A DNA stretch of 64,000 nt from Burkholderia multivorans ATCC BAA-247. Its GTDB lineage: Bacteria > Pseudomonadota > Gammaproteobacteria > Burkholderiales > Burkholderiaceae. The position numbers and the translations under genes were made by a program. The stretch lies in assembly GCF_000959525.1 (NCBI RefSeq), contig NZ_CP009832.1, positions 3,162,001 to 3,226,000 of the forward strand, read 5' to 3'. The notes beneath the pieces are model-generated. The model made no database searches. It saw only the letters and a list, made by a program, of their open reading frames with translations, and was not told the DNA's origin. Below, in pieces: positions 39,088-49,678 of the stretch (within the stretch, counting starts at the first letter, position 1; every line of letters starts with the position of its first letter).

Positions 39088-39106
39088 TGTCAAGTCCGAC
39101 TTGACA
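39088..39106. promoter_or_regulatory. Palindrome in the LysR/catabolic operon control region (site 2)
   Basis: TGTCAAGT-CCG-ACTTGACA is a perfect 8-bp inverted repeat. Each arm contains a TTGACA, one on each strand, so a protein bound here would cover -35 boxes of both divergent transcripts. The LysR gene starts 46 nt further on. Confidence 0.6.
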
Positions 39107-39152
39107 TTGAACGTTTGCCGGCCCGTGTGCGAGCCGGTACGGAGACGCCCGG

Positions 39153-40079
39153 ATGGACCTGAACGCGCTGACGCTGCTCGTCGAGATCCTCGACGCCGGC
39201 AATCTGAGCAAGGCCGCGCAGCGGCTGAAGATGAGCCGCGCGAACGTCAGCTATCGGCTGAACCAGCTCGAGCGCTCGATCGGTCAGCAGCTCGTACGGC
39301 GCACGACGCGACGCATCGAGCCGACCGAGATCGGGCTGAAGCTGTACGAGCACGGCCGGCGCATCCGCAACGAACTGCTCGCCGCGCAGGAATCGGTGAC
39401 GACGCTCGGGCAGGACCTGCAGGGCCGCGTGCGGTTGTCGGTACCGAGCGGCTACGGGCAGATGGTGATGGCCGACTGGCTGCTCGCGTTCAAGCGGCTG
39501 CATCCGGGCATCGTGCTCGACGTCGTGTTCGAGAACCGCGTCGAGGATCTGATGCGCGACGAGATCGACATCGCGGTGCGCGTGATGCCCGAGCCGCCGC
39601 CGAATCTCGTCGCGCGCGACATGGGCGCGGTGCGCTACGTCGCCTGCGCGTCGGCCGCGTTCGCGGCCGAGCACGGGATGCCGGCGAGCCTCGACGCGCT
39701 GTCGGCCGGCCCGGTCGTCACCGCGACGGTGATGGGCCGGCAGTTGCGCATTGCCGCGTATCTCGGCGACGAACGTCACGAGGTGCTGCTCGAGCCGACG
39801 CTGGTATCGGAGAACTTCCTGTTCCTGCGGCAGGCGATCCTCGCCGGCATCGGCGTCGGCATCGTGCCCGACTACGTCGTGCAGGACGACATGCGGCGCG
39901 GCGCCATCGTCACGTCGCTCGACGCGTATCGGCTCAGCATCTTCGGCACGCACATGTACATGCTCTACATGCCGAACCGTCATCACACGCGCGCGACCTC
40001 GACCTTCATAGAGTTCATCCTCGAACAGGCCGGAAAGACCGGCCGGCGCGGGCCCGACGCGCTGCGTCAGGGTTCCTGA
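39153..40079 (+). CDS. LysR-family transcriptional regulator
   Basis: A 308-residue LTTR: winged helix-turn-helix at 1-60 (ILDAGNLSKAAQRLKMSRANVSYRLNQLE), a linker helix, and a periplasmic-binding-like effector domain from about residue 90 (QGRVRLSVPSGYGQ). It is divergent from the bifunctional beta-oxidation gene and separated by the two palindromes, so it probably controls that operon and itself. The inducer is not evident. Confidence 0.88.
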   Translation: MDLNALTLLVEILDAGNLSKAAQRLKMSRANVSYRLNQLERSIGQQLVRRTTRRIEPTEIGLKLYEHGRRIRNELLAAQESVTTLGQDLQGRVRLSVPSGYGQMVMADWLLAFKRLHPGIVLDVVFENRVEDLMRDEIDIAVRVMPEPPPNLVARDMGAVRYVACASAAFAAEHGMPASLDALSAGPVVTATVMGRQLRIAAYLGDERHEVLLEPTLVSENFLFLRQAILAGIGVGIVPDYVVQDDMRRGAIVTSLDAYRLSIFGTHMYMLYMPNRHHTRATSTFIEFILEQAGKTGRRGPDALRQGS

Positions 40080-40157
40080 CGGATGACAATCGGCGCGCCG
40101 CGCGGCGACAATAGCGGGCCCGCCGCCTCCTTCGACTTCATTGCTGCAGAGGGTTCC

Positions 40158-42029
40158 ATGTTCGACCGGCTTCGTCCGTCTTCGCGTCCGTGGACGCTGA
40201 TCGCCGCCATCGCGCTCGTCGCGTTCAATGCCGCCTGCACGTCGCCCGCCGCGCCGCCCGCCGCGGTCGTGCCCGTTGAGGCCTCCGGCGCCGCCGCGCC
40301 GCTGCCCGGCATGCATGCGCCCGAACTCGCGACCGGCTGGACCGACAAGCCGGGCTGGACCGCGCAGCGCTACATGATCGCGGCCGCGAATCCGCTCGCG
40401 ACGCAGGCCGGCTACGAGATGCTGAAGGCCGGCGGCACTGCGGTCGATGCGGCGATCGCGACGCAGATGGTGCTCGCGCTCGTCGAGCCGCAGTCGTCCG
40501 GCATCGGCGGCGGCGCGTTCATGCTGTACTTCGACGGCAAGACGACGCAGGCGTACGACGGCCGCGAAACGGCGCCGGCCGCCGCGACCGACCGCCTGTT
40601 CTACGGCCCGACCGGCCAGCCGATGAGTTTCTACGAAGGCGTCGTCGGCGGGCGCTCGGTCGGCACGCCCGGTGTGCTGCGCATGCTCGAGGCCGCGCAT
40701 CGCGCGAACGGCAAGCTGCCGTGGCGGCGGCTGTTCCAGCCGGCGATCCGGCTCGCCGAGCATGGCTTCACGATCAGCCCGCGGCTCGCGACGCTGATCG
40801 CGAACGATCGCTATCTCGCGAACGATCCGGCCGCGCGCGCGTACTTCTACAACAAGGACGGCACGCCGAAGGCGGCCGGCACCGTGCTGAAGAACCCGGC
40901 GCTCGCGGTCGTGCTGCGGCAGGTCGCCGATCGCGGCGCGAACGCGTTCTATACCGGCGCGATCGCGCGCGACATCGTCGCGAAGGTGCGCAAGCACCCG
41001 ACCAATCCCGGGCTGCTGTCGATGCAGGATCTCGCGCGCTACAAGGCGAAGGTGCGCGCGCCGCTGTGCGCCGACTACCGGCGCTCGATCGTCTGCGGGA
41101 TGCCGCCGCCGTCGTCGGGCGGCCTCGCGATCGCGCAGATGCTCGGCATCCTCGAGGCGATGCCCGACTGGCAGCAGATCGGCGCGCAGAAGCCGGTGCG
41201 CAACGAGGTCGGCTACGAGCCGACGCCGTTCGCCGCGCACGTGTTCAGCGAAGCCGGGCGGCTCGCGTATGCGGATCGCGCGCGCTATGTCGCCGATCCC
41301 GACTTCGTGCCGCTGCCGGGCGGCAACTGGGCGAGTCTGATCGACAAGTCCTATCTCGCCCAGCGCGCGCAGTTGATCGGCGACAACAGCATGGGCGTCG
41401 CGCAGGCCGGCACGCCGCAGGGCGCGACGCTCGCGATGGCCGACGACCGCAGCCCGGAACTGCCGTCGACGTCCGACATCGCGATCGTCGACCGCTACGG
41501 TCACGCGCTATCGATGACGACGAGCATCGAAGATGCATTCGGCTCGCGGCTGATGGTGCGCGGCTTCCTGCTCAACAACCAGCTCACCGACTTCTCGTTC
41601 GTGTCGACCGAGAACGGCCGGCCGGTTGCGAATCGCGTGCAGCCCGGCAAGCGGCCGCGCTCGGCGATGTCGCCCGAACTCGTGTTCGACAAGAAGACGA
41701 AGCAGGTGACGCTGATCGTCGGCTCGGCCGGCGGCCCCGCGATCATCAATCACGTCGCGAAGGCGCTGGTCGGCGTGCTCGACTGGGGGATGACGATGCA
41801 GCAGGCGATCGCACTGCCGAATTTCGGCTCGATGAACGGGCCGACGCAGCTCGAACGCGGCCGCGTGTCGGACGCGCTCGTCGAAGGGCTCAAAGGCCGC
41901 GGGCACGACGTGCAGATCGTCCAGATGAACTCGGGGCTGCAGGGCATTCAGCGGCTCAACGTGCAGGGGCAAACGGTGTGGTTCGGCGGCGCCGATCCGC
42001 GGCGGGAAGGCGTTGCGATGGGCGAGTGA
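40158..42029 (+). CDS. ggt: Gamma-glutamyltransferase
   Basis: Periplasmic N-terminal-nucleophile hydrolase that cleaves gamma-glutamyl bonds, for example in glutathione. The 623 residues begin with an export signal and a possible lipobox (FNAAC at about 28), then the large-subunit region (AMVLA-type VDAAIATQMVLALVEPQSSGIGGGAFMLY), the autoprocessing site at T438 (PSTSDIAIVD), and the small-subunit motif GSAGGPAIINHVAKAL. Most family members have Thr-Thr at the cleavage site; here it is Thr-Ser. The start at 40158 follows AGAGGG. It ends 21 nt from the convergent tauC. Confidence 0.93.
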   Translation: MFDRLRPSSRPWTLIAAIALVAFNAACTSPAAPPAAVVPVEASGAAAPLPGMHAPELATGWTDKPGWTAQRYMIAAANPLATQAGYEMLKAGGTAVDAAIATQMVLALVEPQSSGIGGGAFMLYFDGKTTQAYDGRETAPAAATDRLFYGPTGQPMSFYEGVVGGRSVGTPGVLRMLEAAHRANGKLPWRRLFQPAIRLAEHGFTISPRLATLIANDRYLANDPAARAYFYNKDGTPKAAGTVLKNPALAVVLRQVADRGANAFYTGAIARDIVAKVRKHPTNPGLLSMQDLARYKAKVRAPLCADYRRSIVCGMPPPSSGGLAIAQMLGILEAMPDWQQIGAQKPVRNEVGYEPTPFAAHVFSEAGRLAYADRARYVADPDFVPLPGGNWASLIDKSYLAQRAQLIGDNSMGVAQAGTPQGATLAMADDRSPELPSTSDIAIVDRYGHALSMTTSIEDAFGSRLMVRGFLLNNQLTDFSFVSTENGRPVANRVQPGKRPRSAMSPELVFDKKTKQVTLIVGSAGGPAIINHVAKALVGVLDWGMTMQQAIALPNFGSMNGPTQLERGRVSDALVEGLKGRGHDVQIVQMNSGLQGIQRLNVQGQTVWFGGADPRREGVAMGE

Positions 42030-42050
42030 GCGGCCGCGCAGCGGCGACGC

Positions 42051-42947
42051 TTACGCCCGCCCCTTCCACGGCACCACGCGCCGCTCGATCCAGCGCATCG
42101 CGAGATCGAACAGCCACGCGATCGCGCCGATGATCAGGATGCCCATCACGACGATGTCGGTGCGCAGAAAGCTCGACGCGTTCAACACCATCTGCCCGAG
42201 CCCGGCCGTCGCCGCGACCATCTCGGCCGCGACGAGCGTCGTCCAGCCGAAGCCGATCGCGATCCGCAGCCCCGTGAGAATCTCCGGCAGCGCGGCCGGC
42301 AGCACGACGTGGCGCACGATCTGCGCGAAACTACCGCCGAGCGAATACGCCGCATTGATCTGCTCGACGGTCGCCGCGCGCACGCCGGCGCGCGCCGCCA
42401 TCGCGATCGGCGCGAAGCAGGCGAGGAAGATCACGACGAGCTTCGCGGTCTCGTCGATGCCGAACCAGATCACGACGAGCGGCAGATACGCGAGCGGCGG
42501 CAGCGGCCGGTAGAACTCGAGCAGCGGATCGAGCACGCCGCGCGCGATGCGGCTTACGCCCATCAGGATGCCGGCCGGCACGCCGATCGCGGTCGCGAGC
42601 AAGAACGCCCCGAATACGCGCGCGGCGCTCCATAGCAGATGCTCCGACAGCGGCAGCCCGCCCTGGATGCGACCGTGCCATGCGTCGACGAACGCAGTCC
42701 AGACCGCTTCGGGCGCAGGCAGGAACAACGGCGGCAGCCACTGCCGATGCGTCGCGACCCACCAGAGCACGGCGAGCGCCGCGATCGTCGCCGCGCTGAG
42801 CACGGCCGTGTTGCCGTGCCCCGGCAGCCGATAGCGGTGCGATGTGCGCGCCGGACGACGTGATGCCTCGTGGCGTTGCGCCACGCCGTCATCCTGCTTG
42901 AAGTGCGCGGCCGTTCGATCGGCCGCCCACGAATCCTGTGTGCTCAT
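42051..42947 (-). CDS. tauC: Taurine ABC transporter permease
   Basis: A 298-residue inner-membrane permease of the TauC/SsuC type with about six helices and the coupling loop region ATVEQINAAYSLGGSFAQIVRHVVLPAALPEILTGLR that contacts the ATPase. The start is uncertain: ATG 42947 (MSTQDSWAADR) is chosen by family length, but an ATG at 43019 overlaps the tauB stop in a TGATG arrangement and would add 24 residues. It forms the importer with TauB and TauA. Confidence 0.88.
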   Translation of the reverse strand: MSTQDSWAADRTAAHFKQDDGVAQRHEASRRPARTSHRYRLPGHGNTAVLSAATIAALAVLWWVATHRQWLPPLFLPAPEAVWTAFVDAWHGRIQGGLPLSEHLLWSAARVFGAFLLATAIGVPAGILMGVSRIARGVLDPLLEFYRPLPPLAYLPLVVIWFGIDETAKLVVIFLACFAPIAMAARAGVRAATVEQINAAYSLGGSFAQIVRHVVLPAALPEILTGLRIAIGFGWTTLVAAEMVAATAGLGQMVLNASSFLRTDIVVMGILIIGAIAWLFDLAMRWIERRVVPWKGRA

Positions 42948-43018
42948 GCTGCCCTGCCTGTGCAAAGTGCTGATCCGGCGACGCCCGACCGACACGCCGT
43001 GCCGTGCGAGCTCGCCCA

Positions 43019-44864
<1,846 letters not shown>

Positions 44865-45053
44865 GCGGCTCTCCTTCGGAATGCGGGTGTTGCGGCGGAG
44901 AGCCGACTATAGGAGGTTTGCGCGCGGCGGGAGCGAACTTATCCTGCGAAGCTATCGACGGCGTTTCAGCTTTGCTTTTCACGCTGAATTGGATCGCGCG
45001 TCCGGTCGAGTGGCGATTGTCGTGCGAATACGCGCTTGGCGGCCGCACCAATG

Positions 45054-45080
45054 AAAAAGCCCGCATCGCTGCGGGCTTTT
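45054..45080 (-). terminator. Bidirectional terminator after lipA
   Basis: GCCCGCA/TGCGGGC stem (45059-45065, 45070-45076) with a 4-nt loop, flanked by five A on one side and four T on the other. On the minus strand it lies 43 nt after the lipA stop and ahead of the tau promoter region. Confidence 0.85.
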
Positions 45081-45119
45081 CGGTTGCACGACTTCATGCA
45101 GAACAGGCAGCGCGGACGC

Positions 45120-46112
45120 TCAAACCACCCCCGCCCCATGCGCCTGCAGATCGGCGTGATAGCTCGAGCGCACCATCGCGCCGACGGCCGCGTGCGTGAA
45201 GCCCATCTTGTACGCCTCTTCCTCGTACATCTTGAACGTGTCCGGATGCACGTATGCGCGCACCGGCAGATGATGCTCGGACGGCTGCAGATACTGACCG
45301 ATCGTCAGCATGTCGACGTCGTGCGCGCGCAGGTCGCGCATCACCTGCAGAATTTCCTCTTCGGTCTCGCCGAGGCCAACCATCAGGCCCGACTTCGTCG
45401 CGACGTCCGGATGCAGCGCCTTGAAGTCCTTCAGCAGCTTCAGCGAATGCGCATAGTCCGAACCGGGGCGCGCTTCCTTGTACAGGCGCGGCACCGTTTC
45501 GAGGTTGTGGTTCATCACGTCGGGCGGCGCCGCGTTCAGGATCGACAGCGCACGGTCGAGGCGGCCGCGGAAGTCCGGCGTCAGGATTTCGATGCGCGTT
45601 TCCGGCGACTGCTCGCGCACTTCGCGAATGCATTCGACGAAGTGGGCCGCGCCGCCGTCGCGCAGGTCGTCGCGGTCGACGCTCGTGATCACCACGTACT
45701 TCAGCTTCAGCGCGGCGATCGTGCGCGCAAGGTTCTTCGGTTCGTCGGCGTCGAGCGGATCGGGACGGCCGTGGCCGACGTCGCAGAACGGGCAGCGGCG
45801 CGTGCACTTGTCGCCCATGATCATGAACGTCGCCGTGCCCTTGCCGAAGCATTCGCCGATGTTCGGGCAGCTCGCTTCCTCGCACACGGTGTGCAGGTTG
45901 TGCTCGCGCAGGATCGTCTTGATCTCGTTGAAGCGCGAGCTGCCGGTGGCCGCCTTCACGCGGATCCACTCGGGCTTCTTCAGCTTCTCGATCGGCACGA
46001 CCTTGATCGGAATGCGCGCCGTCTTCGCCTGCGCCTTCTGCTTGGCGGTCGGGTCGTACGCAGGGGTCGCGGCCGAATCGGCCGGTGCGGGAGAAGCGGT
46101 AACGTCAGTCAT
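45120..46112 (-). CDS. lipA: Lipoyl synthase
   Basis: Radical SAM enzyme inserting two sulfurs into octanoyl chains on lipoyl domains. The 330 residues carry the auxiliary cluster cysteines C77, C82 and C88 ([12 protein letters not shown]), the radical SAM cluster C103, C107 and C110 (CTRRCPFC), and the C-terminal RSSYH motif whose serine ligates the auxiliary cluster. It overlaps the end of lipB by 8 nt. Confidence 0.97.
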   Translation of the reverse strand: MTDVTASPAPADSAATPAYDPTAKQKAQAKTARIPIKVVPIEKLKKPEWIRVKAATGSSRFNEIKTILREHNLHTVCEEASCPNIGECFGKGTATFMIMGDKCTRRCPFCDVGHGRPDPLDADEPKNLARTIAALKLKYVVITSVDRDDLRDGGAAHFVECIREVREQSPETRIEILTPDFRGRLDRALSILNAAPPDVMNHNLETVPRLYKEARPGSDYAHSLKLLKDFKALHPDVATKSGLMVGLGETEEEILQVMRDLRAHDVDMLTIGQYLQPSEHHLPVRAYVHPDTFKMYEEEAYKMGFTHAAVGAMVRSSYHADLQAHGAGVV

Positions 46113-46851
46113 TCGAATGTTCCAGTGCGTGCGGCGTGTCGGCGGCCGCGGATTCGCCGTCGAGGTTGGCGATCAGACGCCGCACCAGCGTGCGGGCCAC
46201 GTCGTTCCAGTCGGCGGCAACCTCGAGGCTCGCCATGTCGACGGTTTCCAGTCCGGCATAGCCGCACGGATTGATCGCGAGAAACGGGCGCAGATCCATC
46301 TTCACGTTCAGGCTCAGCCCGTGATAGCTGCAGCCGTTGCGGATCTTCAGGCCGAGGGCGGCAACCTTCGCGCCCTCGTGCACGCCGGATGCCACGTAGA
46401 TCCCCGGCGCGCCCGCCTTGCGGACCGAAGCGAGATTATACGCCGCGAGGGTTTCGATCACGGCCTCCTCGATCTTCGTCACCAAGCTGCGCACCATCAG
46501 CTTGCGCCGGCGCAAGTCGAGCAGCAGGTAGGCGACGATCTGGCCGGGGCCGTGATAGGTGATCTGCCCGCCGCGGTCGACCTTCACGAGCGGAATGCCG
46601 CTATCGGCCACCAGCAGATGGGCCGGATCGCCGGCCTGGCCGAGCGTGTAGACGGGCGGATGTTCGACGATCCAGATCTCGTCGACGGTGTCGGCCGTGC
46701 GCGCGTCGGTGAATGCGCGCATCGCGTCGAAGCTCGTCTCGTACGGCTCGACGCCGCGCCAGCGCACGACGACCGGCGGGACCGCGATGGCGGCGGACGA
46801 TTCGGGAGCGGCGACGGGCGTGGACACAATGGCAACCGGCGAAACGGACAT
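46105..46851 (-). CDS. lipB: Octanoyl-[ACP]-protein N-octanoyltransferase
   Basis: Transfers octanoate from ACP to lipoyl domains, the step before LipA. The 248 residues have a non-conserved N-terminal extension (about 1-28), then [32 protein letters not shown], the catalytic lysine in [12 protein letters not shown] and the catalytic cysteine in NPCGYAGLE. The ATG at 46851 is used; a shorter start is possible given the extension. Confidence 0.95.
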   Translation of the reverse strand: MSVSPVAIVSTPVAAPESSAAIAVPPVVVRWRGVEPYETSFDAMRAFTDARTADTVDEIWIVEHPPVYTLGQAGDPAHLLVADSGIPLVKVDRGGQITYHGPGQIVAYLLLDLRRRKLMVRSLVTKIEEAVIETLAAYNLASVRKAGAPGIYVASGVHEGAKVAALGLKIRNGCSYHGLSLNVKMDLRPFLAINPCGYAGLETVDMASLEVAADWNDVARTLVRRLIANLDGESAAADTPHALEHSND

Positions 46852-46935
46852 GGGCGGTAGTTTACCGAAAACCCATGGGTCTCGCCGGCCGCGGAAAGGG
46901 ACGGATCGCGGCGATCCGTCCGAGGAAAGCGCGCG

Positions 46936-47262
46936 TCAGACGGTTCGCCAGCCGTCGTGAAACAGCGCGCTCACGCGTTCGCGCAGCCGTGCGAGTCCGC
47001 CGAGCGCGACGTCCTTCGCGGGCCGCGACACCGAAAACGCGACGCACGCGCTCTGCCCGCCTTCCGCGCTGAGCCACAGCCGCTCGCCGCGACGCAGCCG
47101 CAGCGTCTCGCCGTCGACGAGGAAGTAGTCGTCGACATCGTTGCTGCGCGTCGCCCACACCGGCCCGCACTGGACCGTCAGCCGCGTGCTGCGCTGCACC
47201 TTCATCGGCACCGTTTCGCCGGGGGGAATCTCGAACGTGACGCTTGTGGAAATTTCTTGCAT
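46936..47262 (-). CDS. DUF2917 protein
   Basis: A 108-residue soluble protein, MQEISTSVTFEIPPGETVPM, with a predicted beta-rich cupin-like region (GPVWATRSNDVDDYFLVDGETLRLRRGERLWLSAEG) as in DUF2917. Function unknown. It is divergent from a LysR gene with only 102 bp between, an arrangement often seen for this family, so the LysR protein may control it. ATG 47262 has GGCGGAG upstream; an in-frame TTG at 47277 is less likely. Confidence 0.78.
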   Translation of the reverse strand: MQEISTSVTFEIPPGETVPMKVQRSTRLTVQCGPVWATRSNDVDDYFLVDGETLRLRRGERLWLSAEGGQSACVAFSVSRPAKDVALGGLARLRERVSALFHDGWRTV

Positions 47263-47364
47263 GATCGACTCCGCCAAAAAACGCTTCGATGGCTACAATC
47301 GTAGTCATTGCGACACGTCCGACCAAACGACCAATTTTCACGTCGATGTGAGGAAAATTAGCAA

Positions 47365-48411
47365 ATGGACCTGCGCCAGCTGCCCGCGCTGAACGCGATT
47401 CGCGCGTTCGAAGCCGCTGCCCGGCACGAGAATTTCTCGCGCGCCGCCGACGAACTGTTCGTCACGCACGGCGCGGTCAGCCATCAGGTGCGCGCGCTCG
47501 AAGACGAGCTCGGCGTGAAGCTGTTCACGCGCAACGGCAAGCGTCTGTGCCTGACCGACGCCGGGATGCGCTACGCGCAGCAGGTCCGCACCGCGCTGAT
47601 GATGCTCGCCGACGCGACGCGCCAGGTGCGCGCGAGCGACCGCGATCGCCGGCTCGTCGTGTCGATGCTGTCGTCGTTCGCCGCGCGCTTCGTCACGCCG
47701 CGGATCGGCACGTTCATCGAACGCCATCCGGAAATCGACGTCGAGTTGCAGTCCACGAATGCGCTGACCGACTTCGCACGCGACGACGTCGATCTCGCGA
47801 TCCGCTTCGGCTTCGGCAGTTATCCGGGGCTGTATGTCGAGCCGCTGCTCGACGAGGCGTTCTTTCCGGCGTGCGCGCCGACGCTGAACGGCGGCAAGCT
47901 GCCACAGACGCCCGCCGATCTCGTCCATTACAACCTGCTGCGCTCCGACGACGAGCTGTGGCGCCCGTGGTTCGACGCGGCGGGCCTCGATACGCTGACC
48001 GAACCGAAGCGCGGCATTCTCTATCAGGACTCGTCGAATCTGCTGCAGGCCGCGATCGAGGGTCAGGGCATCGCGCTCGTGCGCCGCTCGCTCGCGCTGC
48101 ACGATCTGCTCGACGGCCGGCTCGTGCGGCTGTTCGACATCGACGGGCCGAGCCCGTGGCACTACTTCTTCGTGTGCCCGCCGCCGCTGCTCGGTACGCC
48201 GCGCGTGCAGGCATTCAGGACGTGGATTCTTCAGGAAGTCGCGCAGTTCAAGCTGCTCTGCGACGAACTCGATGCGCGGCGTGCGGCCGGCAAGTGTCCG
48301 CAGGAGTGTGCGCGAGAAGGCGGGTGGAAGGGGATTGCCGCCCGTTCCGCCGGCACCGGCGGAACGGAGGACGAAACGCACGCGGCATCGGCCGTTACAG
48401 CACGACCTTGA
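47365..48411 (+). CDS. LysR-family regulator, GcvA-like
   Basis: A 348-residue LTTR starting MDLRQLPALNAIRAFEAAARHENFSRAADELFVTHGAVSHQ, characteristic of the GcvA/AmpR subgroup, followed by an effector-binding domain from about residue 90. The C-terminal 45 residues (after RRAAGKCPQE) exceed normal family length, and the end overlaps the convergent ybeD by 17 bp. A TACAAT at 47293-47298, 67 nt ahead, could be the -10. The likely target is the divergent DUF2917 gene. Confidence 0.85.
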   Translation: MDLRQLPALNAIRAFEAAARHENFSRAADELFVTHGAVSHQVRALEDELGVKLFTRNGKRLCLTDAGMRYAQQVRTALMMLADATRQVRASDRDRRLVVSMLSSFAARFVTPRIGTFIERHPEIDVELQSTNALTDFARDDVDLAIRFGFGSYPGLYVEPLLDEAFFPACAPTLNGGKLPQTPADLVHYNLLRSDDELWRPWFDAAGLDTLTEPKRGILYQDSSNLLQAAIEGQGIALVRRSLALHDLLDGRLVRLFDIDGPSPWHYFFVCPPPLLGTPRVQAFRTWILQEVAQFKLLCDELDARRAAGKCPQECAREGGWKGIAARSAGTGGTEDETHAASAVTARP

Positions 48412-48703
48412 CCATCGGATGGCCGGTCAGCGCGCGGTAGATATTGTCGAGCTGTTCCTGGCTCGTCGCGCGCACCGTGACGGTCAGCCCCGTATAGTTG
48501 CCGCCGCTCGACGCGCGCTCCTCGATCTTCTCGAGGTCGATCTCGTTGTCGTGAACGCTCACGACCTTGAAGATCGTGTCCTTGAACTCGGGGTGCGCCT
48601 TGCCCATGATCTTGATCGGGAAGTCGCACGGGAACTCCAGCAGCGACTCCTTCGGCGTTTCGATCGCGCCGGTCACCTCGACGGTTTTGGTCGGTTCGCT
48701 CAT
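48395..48703 (-). CDS. ybeD: DUF493 family protein YbeD
   Basis: A 102-residue ACT-like alpha/beta protein (MSEPTKTVEVTGAIETP to MVKVVL) of the DUF493/YbeD family, usually encoded next to lipB. Its function is unsettled; a regulatory fold is suggested by structure in the family. ATG 48703 overlaps the dat stop codon in a TGATG arrangement, pointing to coupled translation. Confidence 0.88.
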   Translation of the reverse strand: MSEPTKTVEVTGAIETPKESLLEFPCDFPIKIMGKAHPEFKDTIFKVVSVHDNEIDLEKIEERASSGGNYTGLTVTVRATSQEQLDNIYRALTGHPMVKVVL

Positions 48704-49629
48704 CACTTCCTCCGGGAAAGGTCAAACTGTTCAAACTCGCGCGCTTTCGCGCGCTGGTACGCGTCGTACAACGCCGCGAATACCGGGCCCGGCTTGCCGC
48801 CCTGTACGGGCAGATCGTCGAGCGACGTCACCGGCAGCACTTCCTTCGTCGCCGATGTAATCAGGATTTCGTCCGCGGCGCGCAGCTCGCTTTCGCTGAT
48901 CTCGCGCGCGATGAAGCGGATGCCGCATTCGTCGGCGAGCTCCTCGAGCAGCGCATAGCGGATCCCCTCGAGGATCTTGTTGCTGCGCGGCGGCGCATAC
49001 AGCTCGCCGTTCTTCACGACCCAGACGTTCGACGACGATCCTTCGGTCAGGTTGCCGTCGCGCAGCTGCACCGTTTCGAACGCGTCGCGCTCGGCCGCAT
49101 GCTGTGCCATCAGCACGTTGCCGAGCAGCGACGTCGACTTGATGTCGCAATGCAGCCAGCGCCGATCTTCGGCCGTCACGCAGCGCACACCCTTCGCGCG
49201 CTCCTCCGCGGACGGCAGCCGCAGCGGGCTCGTCATCGCGAATACGGTCGGCACCGCGTTCGCCGGGAACGCATGGCCGCGCTTCGCGACGCCGCGCGTC
49301 ACTTGCAGGTACACGAGCGCGTGGCTATCGCCGAGCGCCTGCGCATTCGCGTCGACGAGGCGCTCGATCAGCGCGCGCCAGCCCGCCGCGTCGTGCGGGT
49401 TGTCGATGCCGATCTTCTTCAGGCTGCGCTCGAGCCGCTCCAGATGCTGTGCGATCCGGAACGGCACGTGCGCGCCGTCGTGCGCATAGACGGGGACGAC
49501 TTCATACACGCCGTCGCCGAAGATGAATCCGCGATCGAGCACCGGCACGCGTGCTTGCGACAGCGGCACCATTTCTTCTTGAGACGCTACGCTCAGATAG
49601 ACGATCGGTTCGAATTCGGTTGGGCTCAT
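48703..49629 (-). CDS. dat: D-amino acid aminotransferase
   Basis: Fold-type IV PLP enzyme making D-Glu/D-Ala for the cell wall. The 308 residues include DRGFIFGDGVYEVVP near the start, the PLP lysine in HCDIKSTSLLGNV, and EGSSSNVWVVKNGELYAPP and LVTSATKEVLPV-type phosphate-binding segments. It lies between dacC and ybeD, linking it to peptidoglycan metabolism. Branched-chain aminotransferase is the main alternative; the length and dacC neighbourhood favour Dat. Confidence 0.88.
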   Translation of the reverse strand: MSPTEFEPIVYLSVASQEEMVPLSQARVPVLDRGFIFGDGVYEVVPVYAHDGAHVPFRIAQHLERLERSLKKIGIDNPHDAAGWRALIERLVDANAQALGDSHALVYLQVTRGVAKRGHAFPANAVPTVFAMTSPLRLPSAEERAKGVRCVTAEDRRWLHCDIKSTSLLGNVLMAQHAAERDAFETVQLRDGNLTEGSSSNVWVVKNGELYAPPRSNKILEGIRYALLEELADECGIRFIAREISESELRAADEILITSATKEVLPVTSLDDLPVQGGKPGPVFAALYDAYQRAKAREFEQFDLSRRK

Positions 49630-49678
49630 GGCTATACCAGATGGGGATGAAGTCGTCGAAAGAAAGACCCGCCGCGCG

